64,000 nt of DNA, taken from contig NZ_CP126980.1 in assembly GCF_030252345.1 (NCBI RefSeq), positions 62,001-126,000 on the forward strand, in the 5' to 3' direction. Source of the DNA: Actinoplanes oblitus (GTDB lineage: Bacteria; Actinomycetota; Actinomycetes; Mycobacteriales; Micromonosporaceae). A program made the translations under genes and the position numbers. Shown piece by piece: positions 55,028-63,158 of this stretch; the first letter of the stretch is position 1; every line of letters starts with the position of its first letter. The notes under the pieces are model-generated. The model saw nothing but the letters and a program-made list of their open reading frames with translations, had not been told where the DNA came from and made no database searches.

Positions 55028-55510
55028 GTGACCTACGAGGAATTCGCCGACAGCCGGCTCAGCGCGTTGCTGCGTTATGCCGTCATGCTCACCGGCGATC
55101 CGAACGCCGCGCAGGACCTGGTGCAGGAGACCATGGTCCGGGTCCAGTTGCACTGGCGCCGGGTCGCCCGCAGCGACTCGCCCGACGGCTACGTCCGCCG
55201 GATCATGACGAACCAGTTCATCGAGTCGCGTCGCACCTCCTGGTGGCGCCGGGTCCTGTTGCGGGCCGATCCCGACCCGGTCACCGCGGCGCCCACCGAC
55301 CATGCCGCCGAGAGCGCCGAGCGTGACCGGGTCTGGTCGCTGCTGGCCGGCCTGCCGCGCCGCCAGCGTGCCGCCCTGGTCCTGCGGTATTACGAGGACC
55401 TGCCCGACCAGGAGATCGCCGACATCCTCGGCTGCGCCGTCGGGACGGTCCGATCGTCCATCTCGCGAGGGCTCGACGCGCTGCGCGCCGAGCTGGTGGA
55501 GGCCCGATGA
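55028..55510 (+). CDS. SigE-family RNA polymerase sigma factor
   Basis: 160 residues from the GTG at 55028, 5 bases after GCGGAGG; earlier in-frame starts overlap or precede that site. Sigma region 2 (SALLRYAVMLTGDPNAAQDLVQETMVRVQLHWRRVARSDSPDGYVRRIMTNQFIESRR) and region 4 (SLLAGLPRRQRAALVLRYYEDLPDQEIADILGCAVGTVRSSISRGLDALRA). This is the SigE-like ECF family (Streptomyces-type SigE/ECF41-like relatives are longer). The stop overlaps the first micro-ORF (ATGA), which links it to the LCP protein downstream. Confidence 0.93.
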   Translation: MTYEEFADSRLSALLRYAVMLTGDPNAAQDLVQETMVRVQLHWRRVARSDSPDGYVRRIMTNQFIESRRTSWWRRVLLRADPDPVTAAPTDHAAESAERDRVWSLLAGLPRRQRAALVLRYYEDLPDQEIADILGCAVGTVRSSISRGLDALRAELVEAR

Positions 55511-55590
55511 GTGAGCTTGCGAGTGACTCAGTTGTGAACACGGTTGTCAGCTCATCGCGACGCCGGAGCGCGGCGGAGGTGGCGCCATGA
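55507..55590 (+). CDS. Micro-ORF 1 (27 aa), ATGA-coupled
   Basis: A 27-codon frame, MSELASDSVVNTVV and then SRRRSAAEVAP, that begins inside the sigma-factor stop (ATGA) and ends inside the start of micro-ORF 2 (ATGA). The ribosome site is within the sigma-factor end. It is the first half of an in-frame duplication. Whether a peptide is made is unknown; it may only serve to hand the ribosome on. Function unknown. Confidence 0.5.
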   Translation: MSELASDSVVNTVVSSSRRRSAAEVAP

Positions 55591-55663
55591 GCGAGCTTGC
55601 GAGTGAATCAGTGGGCACAGTTGTCAGCTCATTGCGACGCCGGAGCGCAGCGGAGGTGGCGCG
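55507..55663. repeat. In-phase tandem repeat, 80 + 77 bp, with embedded start sites
   Basis: Repeat 1 (55507-55586) and repeat 2 (55587-55663) begin ATGAGYGAGCTTGCGAGTGA and end CGGAGCGCRGCGGAGGTGGCG plus two bases. The only length change is 3 bases. Each repeat ends exactly where the next ATG begins. Confidence 0.9.
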
Positions 55664-55667
55664 ATGA
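55587..55667 (+). CDS. Micro-ORF 2 (26 aa), ATGA-coupled
   Basis: A 26-codon frame, MSELASESVGTVV and then LRRRSAAEVAR, preceded by its own Shine-Dalgarno CGGAGGTGG at the end of micro-ORF 1, and overlapping the LCP start (ATGA). It differs from micro-ORF 1 by one missing codon and few substitutions, some synonymous. It is followed by a second strong Shine-Dalgarno at its own end that drives the LCP gene. Confidence 0.5.
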   Translation: MSELASESVGTVVSSLRRRSAAEVAR

Positions 55668-56701
55668 GCAAGGTGGAAGAGGAACTTCGGGCGGCTTTCG
55701 AGCGACACGAGGCGCTGGTCCCGGATGCGGCGCCGGTGCGCGACCGCATCGACTTCGCTTGGGTACGTGTGAAGCGCCGTCGCGCCAAGCAGCGAGTGAT
55801 CGGCGCCGCCGCCGCGGTGCTGCTCGCCGGCGCCGCCCTGCCGGTCGTGTCCAGTGGCTGGGGACATCGGGGATCACCGGCGGGGGAGGTGGCGCCGATG
55901 GTCGACGCGGCGACAGCCCCGATCACCGGCCCGGTCGACGTGCTGCTGATCGGCAGCGACCGCCCGGTCACCGAGGAGGTCGCCCGAGCCGACACGGTGA
56001 TGCTGCTGCACGTGCCCGCCGATCGCAGCGCGGCATGGATGATCAGCTTCCCTCGCGACGGGGCTGTGGACATCCCCGGTTTCGGCACCGACAAGCTCAA
56101 CTACGCGTTGTCGTACGGCGGTCCGGCGCTGGTCCGCGAGACCGTGGCGAGACTGACCGGCATCGAGCCGGATGCCACCGTGACTGTCGACTTCAGCGCG
56201 TTGAGCGCGGTCACCGACGCGGTTGGCGGGGTGCGGATGTGCCTGAGCCAGGCGATCGACCCCGCCTTCGGGCGCGCGGGGTTCGCCAGGGGCTGCCAGC
56301 AGATCGACGGCAGTGAGGTGGCTCCGCTGCTGAGGGCCAGGATCGGGTTGCGGCACGGCACCTACGACCGCGATCAGAACGCCCAGGCCTTCCTGCGGGC
56401 GCTGGCCACCAAGGTGAGCGGCGGCAACGGGACACCCGACCCGGCGGGGCTGCCGCGGTTGCTGGACGCGGCGAAATCCGGCATCCGGGTCGACGGCAAC
56501 GTGACCGGTCTGCTCGCGGTGGCCGGCGCCCTCGGCAAGCCGAAACTGATCGGCATCCGGGAGACGACGTTCCATCCCGCCGGCGACGCGAAATACCGTG
56601 AGTCGATCTATCCCGCTGTCGGCGACAGCCTCTACCAGGCGATCCGCGATGATCGGTTGGCGGCGTGGGCGGTGGCGAACCCGAAATACGTCGCGCGCTG
56701 A
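55664..56701 (+). CDS. LytR-CpsA-Psr (LCP) family protein
   Basis: 345 residues, ATG start. The N-terminal 42 residues (KVEEELRAAFERHEALVPDAAPVRDRIDFAWVRVKRRR) are cytoplasmic and look like the short sigma-binding part often joined to SigE-type operons. One transmembrane helix (VIGAAAAVLLAGAALPVVSS) follows. The LCP domain (about 85-230) shows VDVLLIGSDR, ADTVMLLHVPAD, MISFPRDGAVDIPGFGTDKLNYALSYGG and DFSALSAVTDAVGGV, with the conserved Arg and Asp for pyrophosphate binding. LCP enzymes attach glycopolymers to peptidoglycan. The operon suggests it may also act as an anti-sigma factor. Confidence 0.9.
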   Translation: MSKVEEELRAAFERHEALVPDAAPVRDRIDFAWVRVKRRRAKQRVIGAAAAVLLAGAALPVVSSGWGHRGSPAGEVAPMVDAATAPITGPVDVLLIGSDRPVTEEVARADTVMLLHVPADRSAAWMISFPRDGAVDIPGFGTDKLNYALSYGGPALVRETVARLTGIEPDATVTVDFSALSAVTDAVGGVRMCLSQAIDPAFGRAGFARGCQQIDGSEVAPLLRARIGLRHGTYDRDQNAQAFLRALATKVSGGNGTPDPAGLPRLLDAAKSGIRVDGNVTGLLAVAGALGKPKLIGIRETTFHPAGDAKYRESIYPAVGDSLYQAIRDDRLAAWAVANPKYVAR

Positions 56702-56711
56702 GCCCGCCGGG

Positions 56712-56897
56712 TCAGCGGTACTCGTCGTCGAACTCGACGACGCGGCGCTGCTCCTCGGCGTCCCACTCGTTCGCCTCGGTGGCGGTCGGCGGTTCCTCGG
56801 CGTCGTCGTCCTGCCAGGCGGGGATCGCGTTCACCGCCTGCTCGGCGGCGTCGACCTCGGGTGTCTCCAGGTCGGCTTCCTCAATCAGGCGCGTCAT
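56712..56897 (-). CDS. Small acidic protein (61 aa)
   Basis: 61 residues, MTRLIEEADLETPEVDAAEQ, strongly acidic (EEADLETPEVDAAEQAVNAIPAWQDDDAEEPPTATEANEW and EEQRRVVEFDDEYR) and without membrane segments. The start is supported by GAGGGGAG and GAGG before the ATG. Its stop is 10 bases from the LCP stop, convergent. Function unknown. Confidence 0.65.
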   Translation of the reverse strand: MTRLIEEADLETPEVDAAEQAVNAIPAWQDDDAEEPPTATEANEWDAEEQRRVVEFDDEYR

Positions 56898-57663
56898 CCT
56901 CGGCTCCCCTCTCGTGTCGCCGGCTCCTGTCCATGGTGCGCGCTTGCCCGCCCTGATGCCGCACAAACCGACACCGATCGCCGGGTAACCCTCGCCCCGC
57001 GCGCCGTTCCCTGGTCGGGTGGTGCTTCGGCCGGGCGGCGCTTCCGCAGTGGCCCGTCGTCTCGGCGGGCGGGTGCTGCTTCTGGCCGGGTCCACTGATC
57101 GGTGGGCGTTGAGCGGCGGCCGGTGGGCGTAGAGCGGCGGCCAGCGGGCGTTGGCTGGCGGGGGTTGAGCATCGAGCCGCGGGTGGTGGAAGTCGGGACG
57201 TGGGCTGCGGCTGGCGGAGGTTGAGCAATGAGTCGCGAGTGGCGGAAGCCGGGCGTTGGGACCTGCGCTGCGAGCGGTGGAAATCGGGCCTCTGGGGCGT
57301 CGGCCATAGGTGGTGGAAGTCGAGCGTTGTGTGGCGAGTGACGGGCGGCCGCACGGTGGACGAGCGGGAAGATTTGTGATGTCGCTCGCGGTGCGGCGGT
57401 CCGAGGGGTGGGACCGGCGCGCCGGAGCGACGGATGGGACTACCGAGAGTCGCTGCCTTCCGGCTGCCCACGGGCTTGACCGGACCGGGACACACCAGCC
57501 CGGAGACGCCGCCGACGGGTCCGGGCGGCGGGAAGCGTCGATTCCCCGGCGGCGAATTTCGGGGCGATTTCCGCTACGCACCGCGACTGCGGAATACTGC
57601 CTGCTGGAGGACAGCGCGGTCCTGCCCTCTGCTGCCCGCATTGCAAAAGCAAGGAGCGCACCG
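56898..57663. other. Intergenic region before fbaA, with degenerate repeats
   Basis: From 57080 to 57320 there are diverged tandem copies of a GC-rich unit containing GGTGGAAGTCG and GGCGTTGG, spaced about 35-45 bases. No gene with sensible codon use is present. The fbaA promoter must lie in the last 200 bases; I see no clear -10. Confidence 0.5.
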
Positions 57664-58689
<1,026 letters not shown>

Positions 58690-58694
58690 TCGAA

Positions 58695-58736
58695 CGACAG
58701 CGGCCGGTCCCCGTTGGCGGGGACCGGCCGCTGTCG
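58695..58736 (+). terminator. Terminator of fbaA
   Basis: A perfect 18-bp stem CGACAGCGGCCGGTCCCC / GGGGACCGGCCGCTGTCG with a 6-base loop, followed by TCTT; the strongest terminator of the window. Confidence 0.95.
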
Positions 58737-58798
58737 TCTTGCGTGGTTACGCAACGACATGGGTACGATCGTCCAGTCTTGATCAAGGGACGGTGATC

Positions 58799-59314
58799 GT
58801 GCTCGCTATCGAGGGTTGGAAACCCGAGTGGCATCACGATGCCGAGGCCCTCGCCGCCACGCATCGACACATGTTCGTGCGGCTCATCGGCCGGAAATTG
58901 CGATCGAGCTGGCTGCTCTGGGATGTTGCTCAGCGTGGTTGGTTCGCCGACGGACCGGTCATCCTCGACTTCGGACCGAGTCGCGTAGAGATCACTCACC
59001 GTAAATTCGACGAGTGTGCCATCACCTGGGACCAGATCGACATGTCGGTCCCGATCGACATGTACGAGCATTTCGACTGGCGCGCCGACCCGCATGCCGC
59101 GCTGCGCAACGCCCGCGGCCGCCCGCTGCGCGCCGTCAACATCATCGAGCGCACCACGCCGGCCGACTGGCGGCCCCGGGTGCTGCACGCGATCGAGTTC
59201 CTGTTCGACGGCGCCCGCCTCGCGATCTACAACGCGATGGACGAGAACGGGCTCACCGACGTGCCGGAGGCGGACCTGCCGGCGGCACACTGGCGCCGCG
59301 TCCACATCGCCTGA
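58799..59314 (+). CDS. Conserved hypothetical protein
   Basis: 171 residues from the GTG at 58799, which has AAGGGA 8 bases upstream (GTG at 58793 is too close). Sequence VLAIEGWKPEWHHDAEALAATHRHMFVRLIGRKLRSSWLLWDVAQRGWFADGPVILDFGPSRVEITHRKFDECAITWDQ; soluble, with many Trp, His and Arg. No signal or membrane helix. I do not recognise a domain. Function unknown. Confidence 0.7.
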   Translation: MLAIEGWKPEWHHDAEALAATHRHMFVRLIGRKLRSSWLLWDVAQRGWFADGPVILDFGPSRVEITHRKFDECAITWDQIDMSVPIDMYEHFDWRADPHAALRNARGRPLRAVNIIERTTPADWRPRVLHAIEFLFDGARLAIYNAMDENGLTDVPEADLPAAHWRRVHIA

Positions 59315-59398
59315 CCGGCCGCTGCCGGCCAGACCGTCGCTGTGCCGGCCATCACCGGCCCGCTGTTGCTGGGCCGCCGCTGCCTGACCGGCCGGCTT

Positions 59399-59427
59399 GC
59401 GGCGGCGACCCCCGCTGTCGCCGCCGC
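59399..59427 (-). terminator. Terminator of the small membrane-protein pair
   Basis: GCGGCGGCGAC / GTCGCCGCCGC with a 7-base loop, 11 bases beyond the stop of the minus-strand 57-aa gene. Confidence 0.75.
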
Positions 59428-59438
59428 CCGTCGCGGGA

Positions 59439-59612
59439 TCAGACGCCGCCCATCCCGCTGATGCCGGGGTTGGGCCGGGCCATGCTGCCCTCGTAGCCGG
59501 TCGGCTCAGGACCGTGGTAGGTCGGGTCCCCGGGGTTGCCGCGCCGCCGATAGGCGACAGCCGCACCGGCTCCGAGCGCCACACCCGCCACGATCAGGAA
59601 AAACGTAATCAT
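59439..59612 (-). CDS. Small membrane protein (57 aa)
   Basis: 57 residues, MITFFLIVAGVALGAGAAVAY, one transmembrane helix, then RRRGNPGDPTYHGPEPTGYEG and a Gly/Met tail. GGGGAG stands 7 bases before the ATG. The stop-transfer RRR places the Gly/Pro tail in the cytoplasm. It lies 30 bases downstream of the Ser/Trp-rich protein, in the same direction and with the terminator at its end. Function unknown. Confidence 0.65.
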   Translation of the reverse strand: MITFFLIVAGVALGAGAAVAYRRRGNPGDPTYHGPEPTGYEGSMARPNPGISGMGGV

Positions 59613-59642
59613 GTTCAACTCCCCGTGCTGGTAATGGATGTT

Positions 59643-60026
59643 TCAGTAACTGCCGCTGTCCCCGCCGCCCCCGAACGAGCCGCCTCCGCTGTCACCCCAC
59701 GAGGACGACGACCCGCCGTCGCTCCAGGAGGACGACGACCCGCCGTCGCTCCAGGAGGACGACGAACCGCCGTCGCTCCAGGAGGACGAGTCGTGGTGGT
59801 GGTGTCCATGACCGTGATGCTGGCTGCCGCTGTCGTCGGAGTAGATCGGCGACGAGTCGGTGTAGGCGGTCGGGCTGTCGGGGGTCGCGTCGCTGGTGCC
59901 GTGGAACCCCGCAACACCGGGGTGCCGCCGGCGGGGTGCCGGGCCACGCTGCTGTTGGCGCCCGGTCACGAACGTCATGAGTGCGATGGCCGCCACGGCC
60001 ACCAGAACCAGGAGGATAATCGCCAT
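59643..60026 (-). CDS. Single-pass membrane protein with SSSSWSDGG repeats
   Basis: 127 residues, MAIILLVLVAVAAIALMTFV, one N-terminal transmembrane helix, a basic stretch (RQQQRGPAPRRRHP), a His-rich patch (QHHGHGHHHHD) and four repeats of 9-10 residues (SSSSWSDGG) ending in GGGSFGGGGDSGSY. The repeats are 27 bp long and almost identical. GGAGGA precedes the ATG. The His patch may bind metal. Function unknown; likely the first gene of a two-gene unit with the 57-aa protein. Confidence 0.7.
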   Translation of the reverse strand: MAIILLVLVAVAAIALMTFVTGRQQQRGPAPRRRHPGVAGFHGTSDATPDSPTAYTDSSPIYSDDSGSQHHGHGHHHHDSSSWSDGGSSSSWSDGGSSSSWSDGGSSSSWGDSGGGSFGGGGDSGSY

Positions 60027-60069
60027 GCCCGCAGTGTGGGCTATCCCGCCAACCCACTCTGACCAGCGC

Positions 60070-61266
60070 CTATCCGACCAACGCCGTCATCGCCTCGTCG
60101 AGCGAGTCGGTGACCACGATCAACCCGGACTGGTCGCCGTGCGGTGACCGGGCCAGCAGCGTGCCCAGCAGGTCGACCACCGGCAACTTGGTCCAGTGCT
60201 CGACGCCGAGGAAGACGAACGCCCCGGACGGCCCGTCGGTGCGGTAGAACGTCTTCGTCGCGGCCTGGAAGACCTCCTGCACGGTGCCGGCCCAGCCCGG
60301 TGCGAAGACGATGCCGCCCCGGGACAGCCGCAGGATCGAGTCCTCCCGGACCGCGTTGGAGAAGTACTTGCCGATCTGTCCGGCGAACAGGTTGGCCGGC
60401 TCGTGGCCGTACAGCCAGGTGGGCAGGGCCAGGCCACCGTGCCGGAGCCGGTCGGCCAGGTCCACCGCGGGCAGGGGGTAGGCCGCCCGGACACCCAGCG
60501 CGGCAGCGGTGTACGGGTCGTGGTCCAGAAAGTCCGGCGCGGGTACCAGCATGTCGATGGCGGCGGCCAGGTCCCGCTCGGTCCGGGAGGCGAAGTACGC
60601 CCCCAGGTTCGCCGCCTCCATCACGCCCGGCCCGCCGCCGGTGACGATCAGCCGACCACCCTTGGCCAGCCGCCGGGCCAGCGTCGCCGCCATCCGGTAC
60701 GGCTCCGAGCCGCGCGGCTCGGCGTGGCCACCCATGATCCCGACCGCACCCGAGGTGCCGTGCTCGGCCGCCCAGGCGGAGAGCGCCTTGCCCAGCGCGT
60801 TGTCGATCCCGGCGTCGTGCAGTCGCTGCGCGACCGCCTCGCGGACGTCCGGCACCGCGCCGCCGTGATCCAGGAAGTGCCGGTAGACGAGCGTGTCGTA
60901 CATGCCGGCGAAGCCCGCCTCGGCGAACCCGGCGGCCAGGTCGTCCGGCGTGTACAGCAGCGCCGGATGGGTCGGGTAGGGACAGCTGCGGAACGACGGG
61001 ATCAGGTGCGCGCCGCGGCGGATCAGGTCGGTCTCCACCTCCGGCGAGACGATGTGACAGCCGACGAAGAGCGTGTCCCGGACGTCGACGGCGGACAGGT
61101 CGGGCGGATTGCGGTCCAGTCGCAGACCGAGAACGATCAGACCGGCGAGGGAGTTCCTGGCCAGATGGGTATCGAGTTCTTCGCGAGATTCGATCTCGTG
61201 GGCGGTGGCGTCGAACGGCACGTCGCCGCCGAGTACCGGTTGCAGGGGATCGGGCATGCCGTCCAT
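60070..61266 (-). CDS. LOG-family Rossmann-fold protein, long variant
   Basis: 398 residues. The central part (about residues 165-360) has the nucleotide-binding Rossmann fold: VGIMGGHAEPRGSEPYRMAATLARRLAKGGRLIVTGGGPGVMEAANLGAYFA (the LOG-type GGGPGVMEA turn). The classical PGGxGTxxE motif reads APGWAGTVQE, with one Gly replaced by Trp but the Glu kept. About 160 residues precede the domain, with no clear match. LOG enzymes release cytokinin bases from nucleotides; here the change and the extra domain argue for another substrate. Confidence 0.82.
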   Translation of the reverse strand: MDGMPDPLQPVLGGDVPFDATAHEIESREELDTHLARNSLAGLIVLGLRLDRNPPDLSAVDVRDTLFVGCHIVSPEVETDLIRRGAHLIPSFRSCPYPTHPALLYTPDDLAAGFAEAGFAGMYDTLVYRHFLDHGGAVPDVREAVAQRLHDAGIDNALGKALSAWAAEHGTSGAVGIMGGHAEPRGSEPYRMAATLARRLAKGGRLIVTGGGPGVMEAANLGAYFASRTERDLAAAIDMLVPAPDFLDHDPYTAAALGVRAAYPLPAVDLADRLRHGGLALPTWLYGHEPANLFAGQIGKYFSNAVREDSILRLSRGGIVFAPGWAGTVQEVFQAATKTFYRTDGPSGAFVFLGVEHWTKLPVVDLLGTLLARSPHGDQSGLIVVTDSLDEAMTALVG

Positions 61267-61332
61267 GGTGCGCCAACGTCACGAGCGGACGGCGCACACC
61301 CCGAACGTTGACGGCGAACATAGAGTTGTCCC

Positions 61333-62322
61333 ATGCGTGCTGCATCGGGATCGATGTTTGGACTGGCCTACGGCGACGCGCTCGGTAAACCCACCGAGTT
61401 CATGGACTATGCGGCCATCGTCGCCCGCTACGGCCTGGCCGGTCCCCGGCAGCTCGCCGGCGAGCCGGCCCTGGTCACCGACGACACCCAGATGGCGCTC
61501 GCGGTCGGCGAGGCGCTCCTGGAGGTGCCGGACCCGACGCCCGCGCGGCTCGAGCCGGTGCTCCGGCGTCGTTTCCTGGCCTGGGCGTACAGCCCGGAGA
61601 ACGATCGCGCGCCGGGGATGACCTGCCTGCGGGCGATCGGCGAACTGGCCAGGAACGGCCCGTGGATCGAGGCGACCCAGTCGGGTTCCAAGGGCTGCGG
61701 GGCGAACATGCGGGTGACCCCGGTCGGTCTGGTCCCCGGGCTGACCGAGGACCAGCGGGCCGGCGTGGCACAGTTCCAGGCCGCGCTGACCCACGGGCAC
61801 CCGACCGGTCTTGCGGCGAGCGAGCTCACCGCGTACGCCGTCTTCTGGCTTCGTGGCGGCCTCGCGCCGGCGGACCTCCTCGCCGCCCTCCGCGATCGCT
61901 GCGATGAGCAGCGCAAGAACTATCGCGGGGACTGGCTCGGTGAGCTGTGGCGGCGGCCGCTGGTCGACTCGCCGGAGGATTTCATCGCGCGCGGCTGGGA
62001 CGAGTGCGCGGCCGTGCTGGACAAGGTCGCCGCGGGTCTCGCGGCCGGGCGTTTCGAGGGCGACCCATGCCAGGTCACCGGCGCCGGCTGGATCGCCGAG
62101 GAGGCCCTGGCCACCGCGCTCTACTGCTACCTGATCTCACCGGACGAGCCGGTCACCGTCCTCGGCCGGGCCGCCGCGTCCTCCGGCGACTCGGATTCGA
62201 TCGCCTGCCTGGCCGGTGCGTTCGCGGGTGCGGCGCGCGGGCTCGGCGCCTGGCCGGGCGACTGGCAGACCCAGATCGAGTACTCGGACCGCCTGATGCG
62301 CCTCGGCACCGCCTGGGACTGA
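61333..62322 (+). CDS. ADP-ribosylglycohydrolase family protein
   Basis: 329 residues, MRAASGSMFGLAYGDALGKPTEF, the standard opening of the ADP-ribosyl-glycohydrolase (DraG/ARH) fold. Metal-binding motifs are present: VTDDTQMALAVGEAL (N-terminal Asp pair), GCGANMRVTPVGL and ASSGDSDSIACLAGAFAGAARG (C-terminal Asp cluster). It probably removes ADP-ribose from a protein or nucleic acid. TAGAGT lies 6 bases before the ATG, which could mean a leaderless mRNA. It is divergent from the LOG-family gene, with a 66-bp gap. Confidence 0.93.
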   Translation: MRAASGSMFGLAYGDALGKPTEFMDYAAIVARYGLAGPRQLAGEPALVTDDTQMALAVGEALLEVPDPTPARLEPVLRRRFLAWAYSPENDRAPGMTCLRAIGELARNGPWIEATQSGSKGCGANMRVTPVGLVPGLTEDQRAGVAQFQAALTHGHPTGLAASELTAYAVFWLRGGLAPADLLAALRDRCDEQRKNYRGDWLGELWRRPLVDSPEDFIARGWDECAAVLDKVAAGLAAGRFEGDPCQVTGAGWIAEEALATALYCYLISPDEPVTVLGRAAASSGDSDSIACLAGAFAGAARGLGAWPGDWQTQIEYSDRLMRLGTAWD

Positions 62323-62421
62323 GGCCGCCCGTCCGAAGCCAAATCAAGATCAAAACCGCTTTCGGTACGCCGATCGCCGAGCGGCCGGAATGATCGTGGC
62401 GCGACCGGGTTGAATGAGGGC

Positions 62422-62844
62422 ATGCAGAACCTCCTTCCCGAGCCGCCGGCCACGCGCCTGCCGGCCGACGCCGAAGCCGACCAGGAGCTGGCCGCCGCCG
62501 CGACCGCCGGCACCGACGAGGCGTTCAAAGCGGTCGCGGCCAAGTACCCGGCCTACAGCGCGGTGTGGGCCCCGCTGGCCGCTGACGCTCTGGCTGCCGG
62601 CGAGCCGGTGACCGCTTATGCCTACGCCCGCACCGGGTACCACCGCGGCCTCGACGCCCTGCGCCGCAACGGCTGGAAGGGCCACGGGCCGGTGCCCTGG
62701 TCGCACGAGCCGAACCAGGGTTTCCTCCGCTGCCTGCACGTGCTGTCCCAGGCCGCTGCAGCGATCGGCGAGGCTGACGAGGCGGCCCGCTGCGCCCAGT
62801 TCCTCCGCGACAGCGACCCGGCCGCCGCCGACGCTCTCTCCTGA
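62422..62844 (+). CDS. DUF3151 family protein
   Basis: 140 residues, MQNLLPEPPATRLPADAEAD. Helical TPR-like protein: FKAVAAKYPAYSAVWAPLAADALAAGEPVTAYAYARTGYHRGLDALRRNGWKGHGPVPWSHEPNQGFLRCLHVLSQAAAAIGE. The RTGYHRGLDxLRRxGWKGxGPVPWxHxPNxGFLR stretch is the DUF3151 signature, conserved throughout actinobacteria and often encoded near fba, as here (3.7 kb away). Function unknown. A TTG at 62410 is an alternative start. Confidence 0.85.
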   Translation: MQNLLPEPPATRLPADAEADQELAAAATAGTDEAFKAVAAKYPAYSAVWAPLAADALAAGEPVTAYAYARTGYHRGLDALRRNGWKGHGPVPWSHEPNQGFLRCLHVLSQAAAAIGEADEAARCAQFLRDSDPAAADALS

Positions 62845-62914
62845 CCACAACGGCCCGGCCCAGACGAACTGGGTCGGGCCGACCAGTAGCCAACTGGTGG
62901 TGTCAGCGCTCCTG

Positions 62915-63130
62915 CCACGGCCAGCAGGTCTCGTGGCTGGCGCTCACGGTGGTGTCCGCGCTCCGGATACCACCGTCACGGCCAGCCGGGGTTTGGTGGC
63001 TGGCGCTCAGGGTGGTGTCCGGGCTCCGGATACTACCGTTACGGCCAGCCGGGGTTTGGTGGCTGGCGCTCAGGGTGGTGTCCGGGCCCCGGATACCGCC
63101 CGGATACCACCGTTACGGCCAGCCAGGGCT
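62915..63130. repeat. 63-bp tandem array with a hairpin in each unit
   Basis: Units begin at GCCAGCCGGGG: 62981 and 63044 are exactly 63 bases apart; a diverged copy starts near 62918 and a partial one ends at about 63126. Each unit has the stem GCCAGCC / GGCTGGC with a 10-base loop, then GTGGTGTCCGG and GGATAC-ACCGTTACG. The array fills nearly all of the space between the DUF3151 and lipid-kinase genes. Confidence 0.85.
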
Positions 63131-63158
63131 GATCTTGACGGCGGCGCCGGTATCTCCC

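Noticed and set aside
62845..63120. A protein of 21-residue repeats (GLVAGAQGGVRAPDTTVTASR-like) encoded by the 63-bp array
   Set aside because: The frame begins inside the DUF3151 gene in another phase and has no start with a ribosome site after it; the hairpin structure explains the conservation as well.
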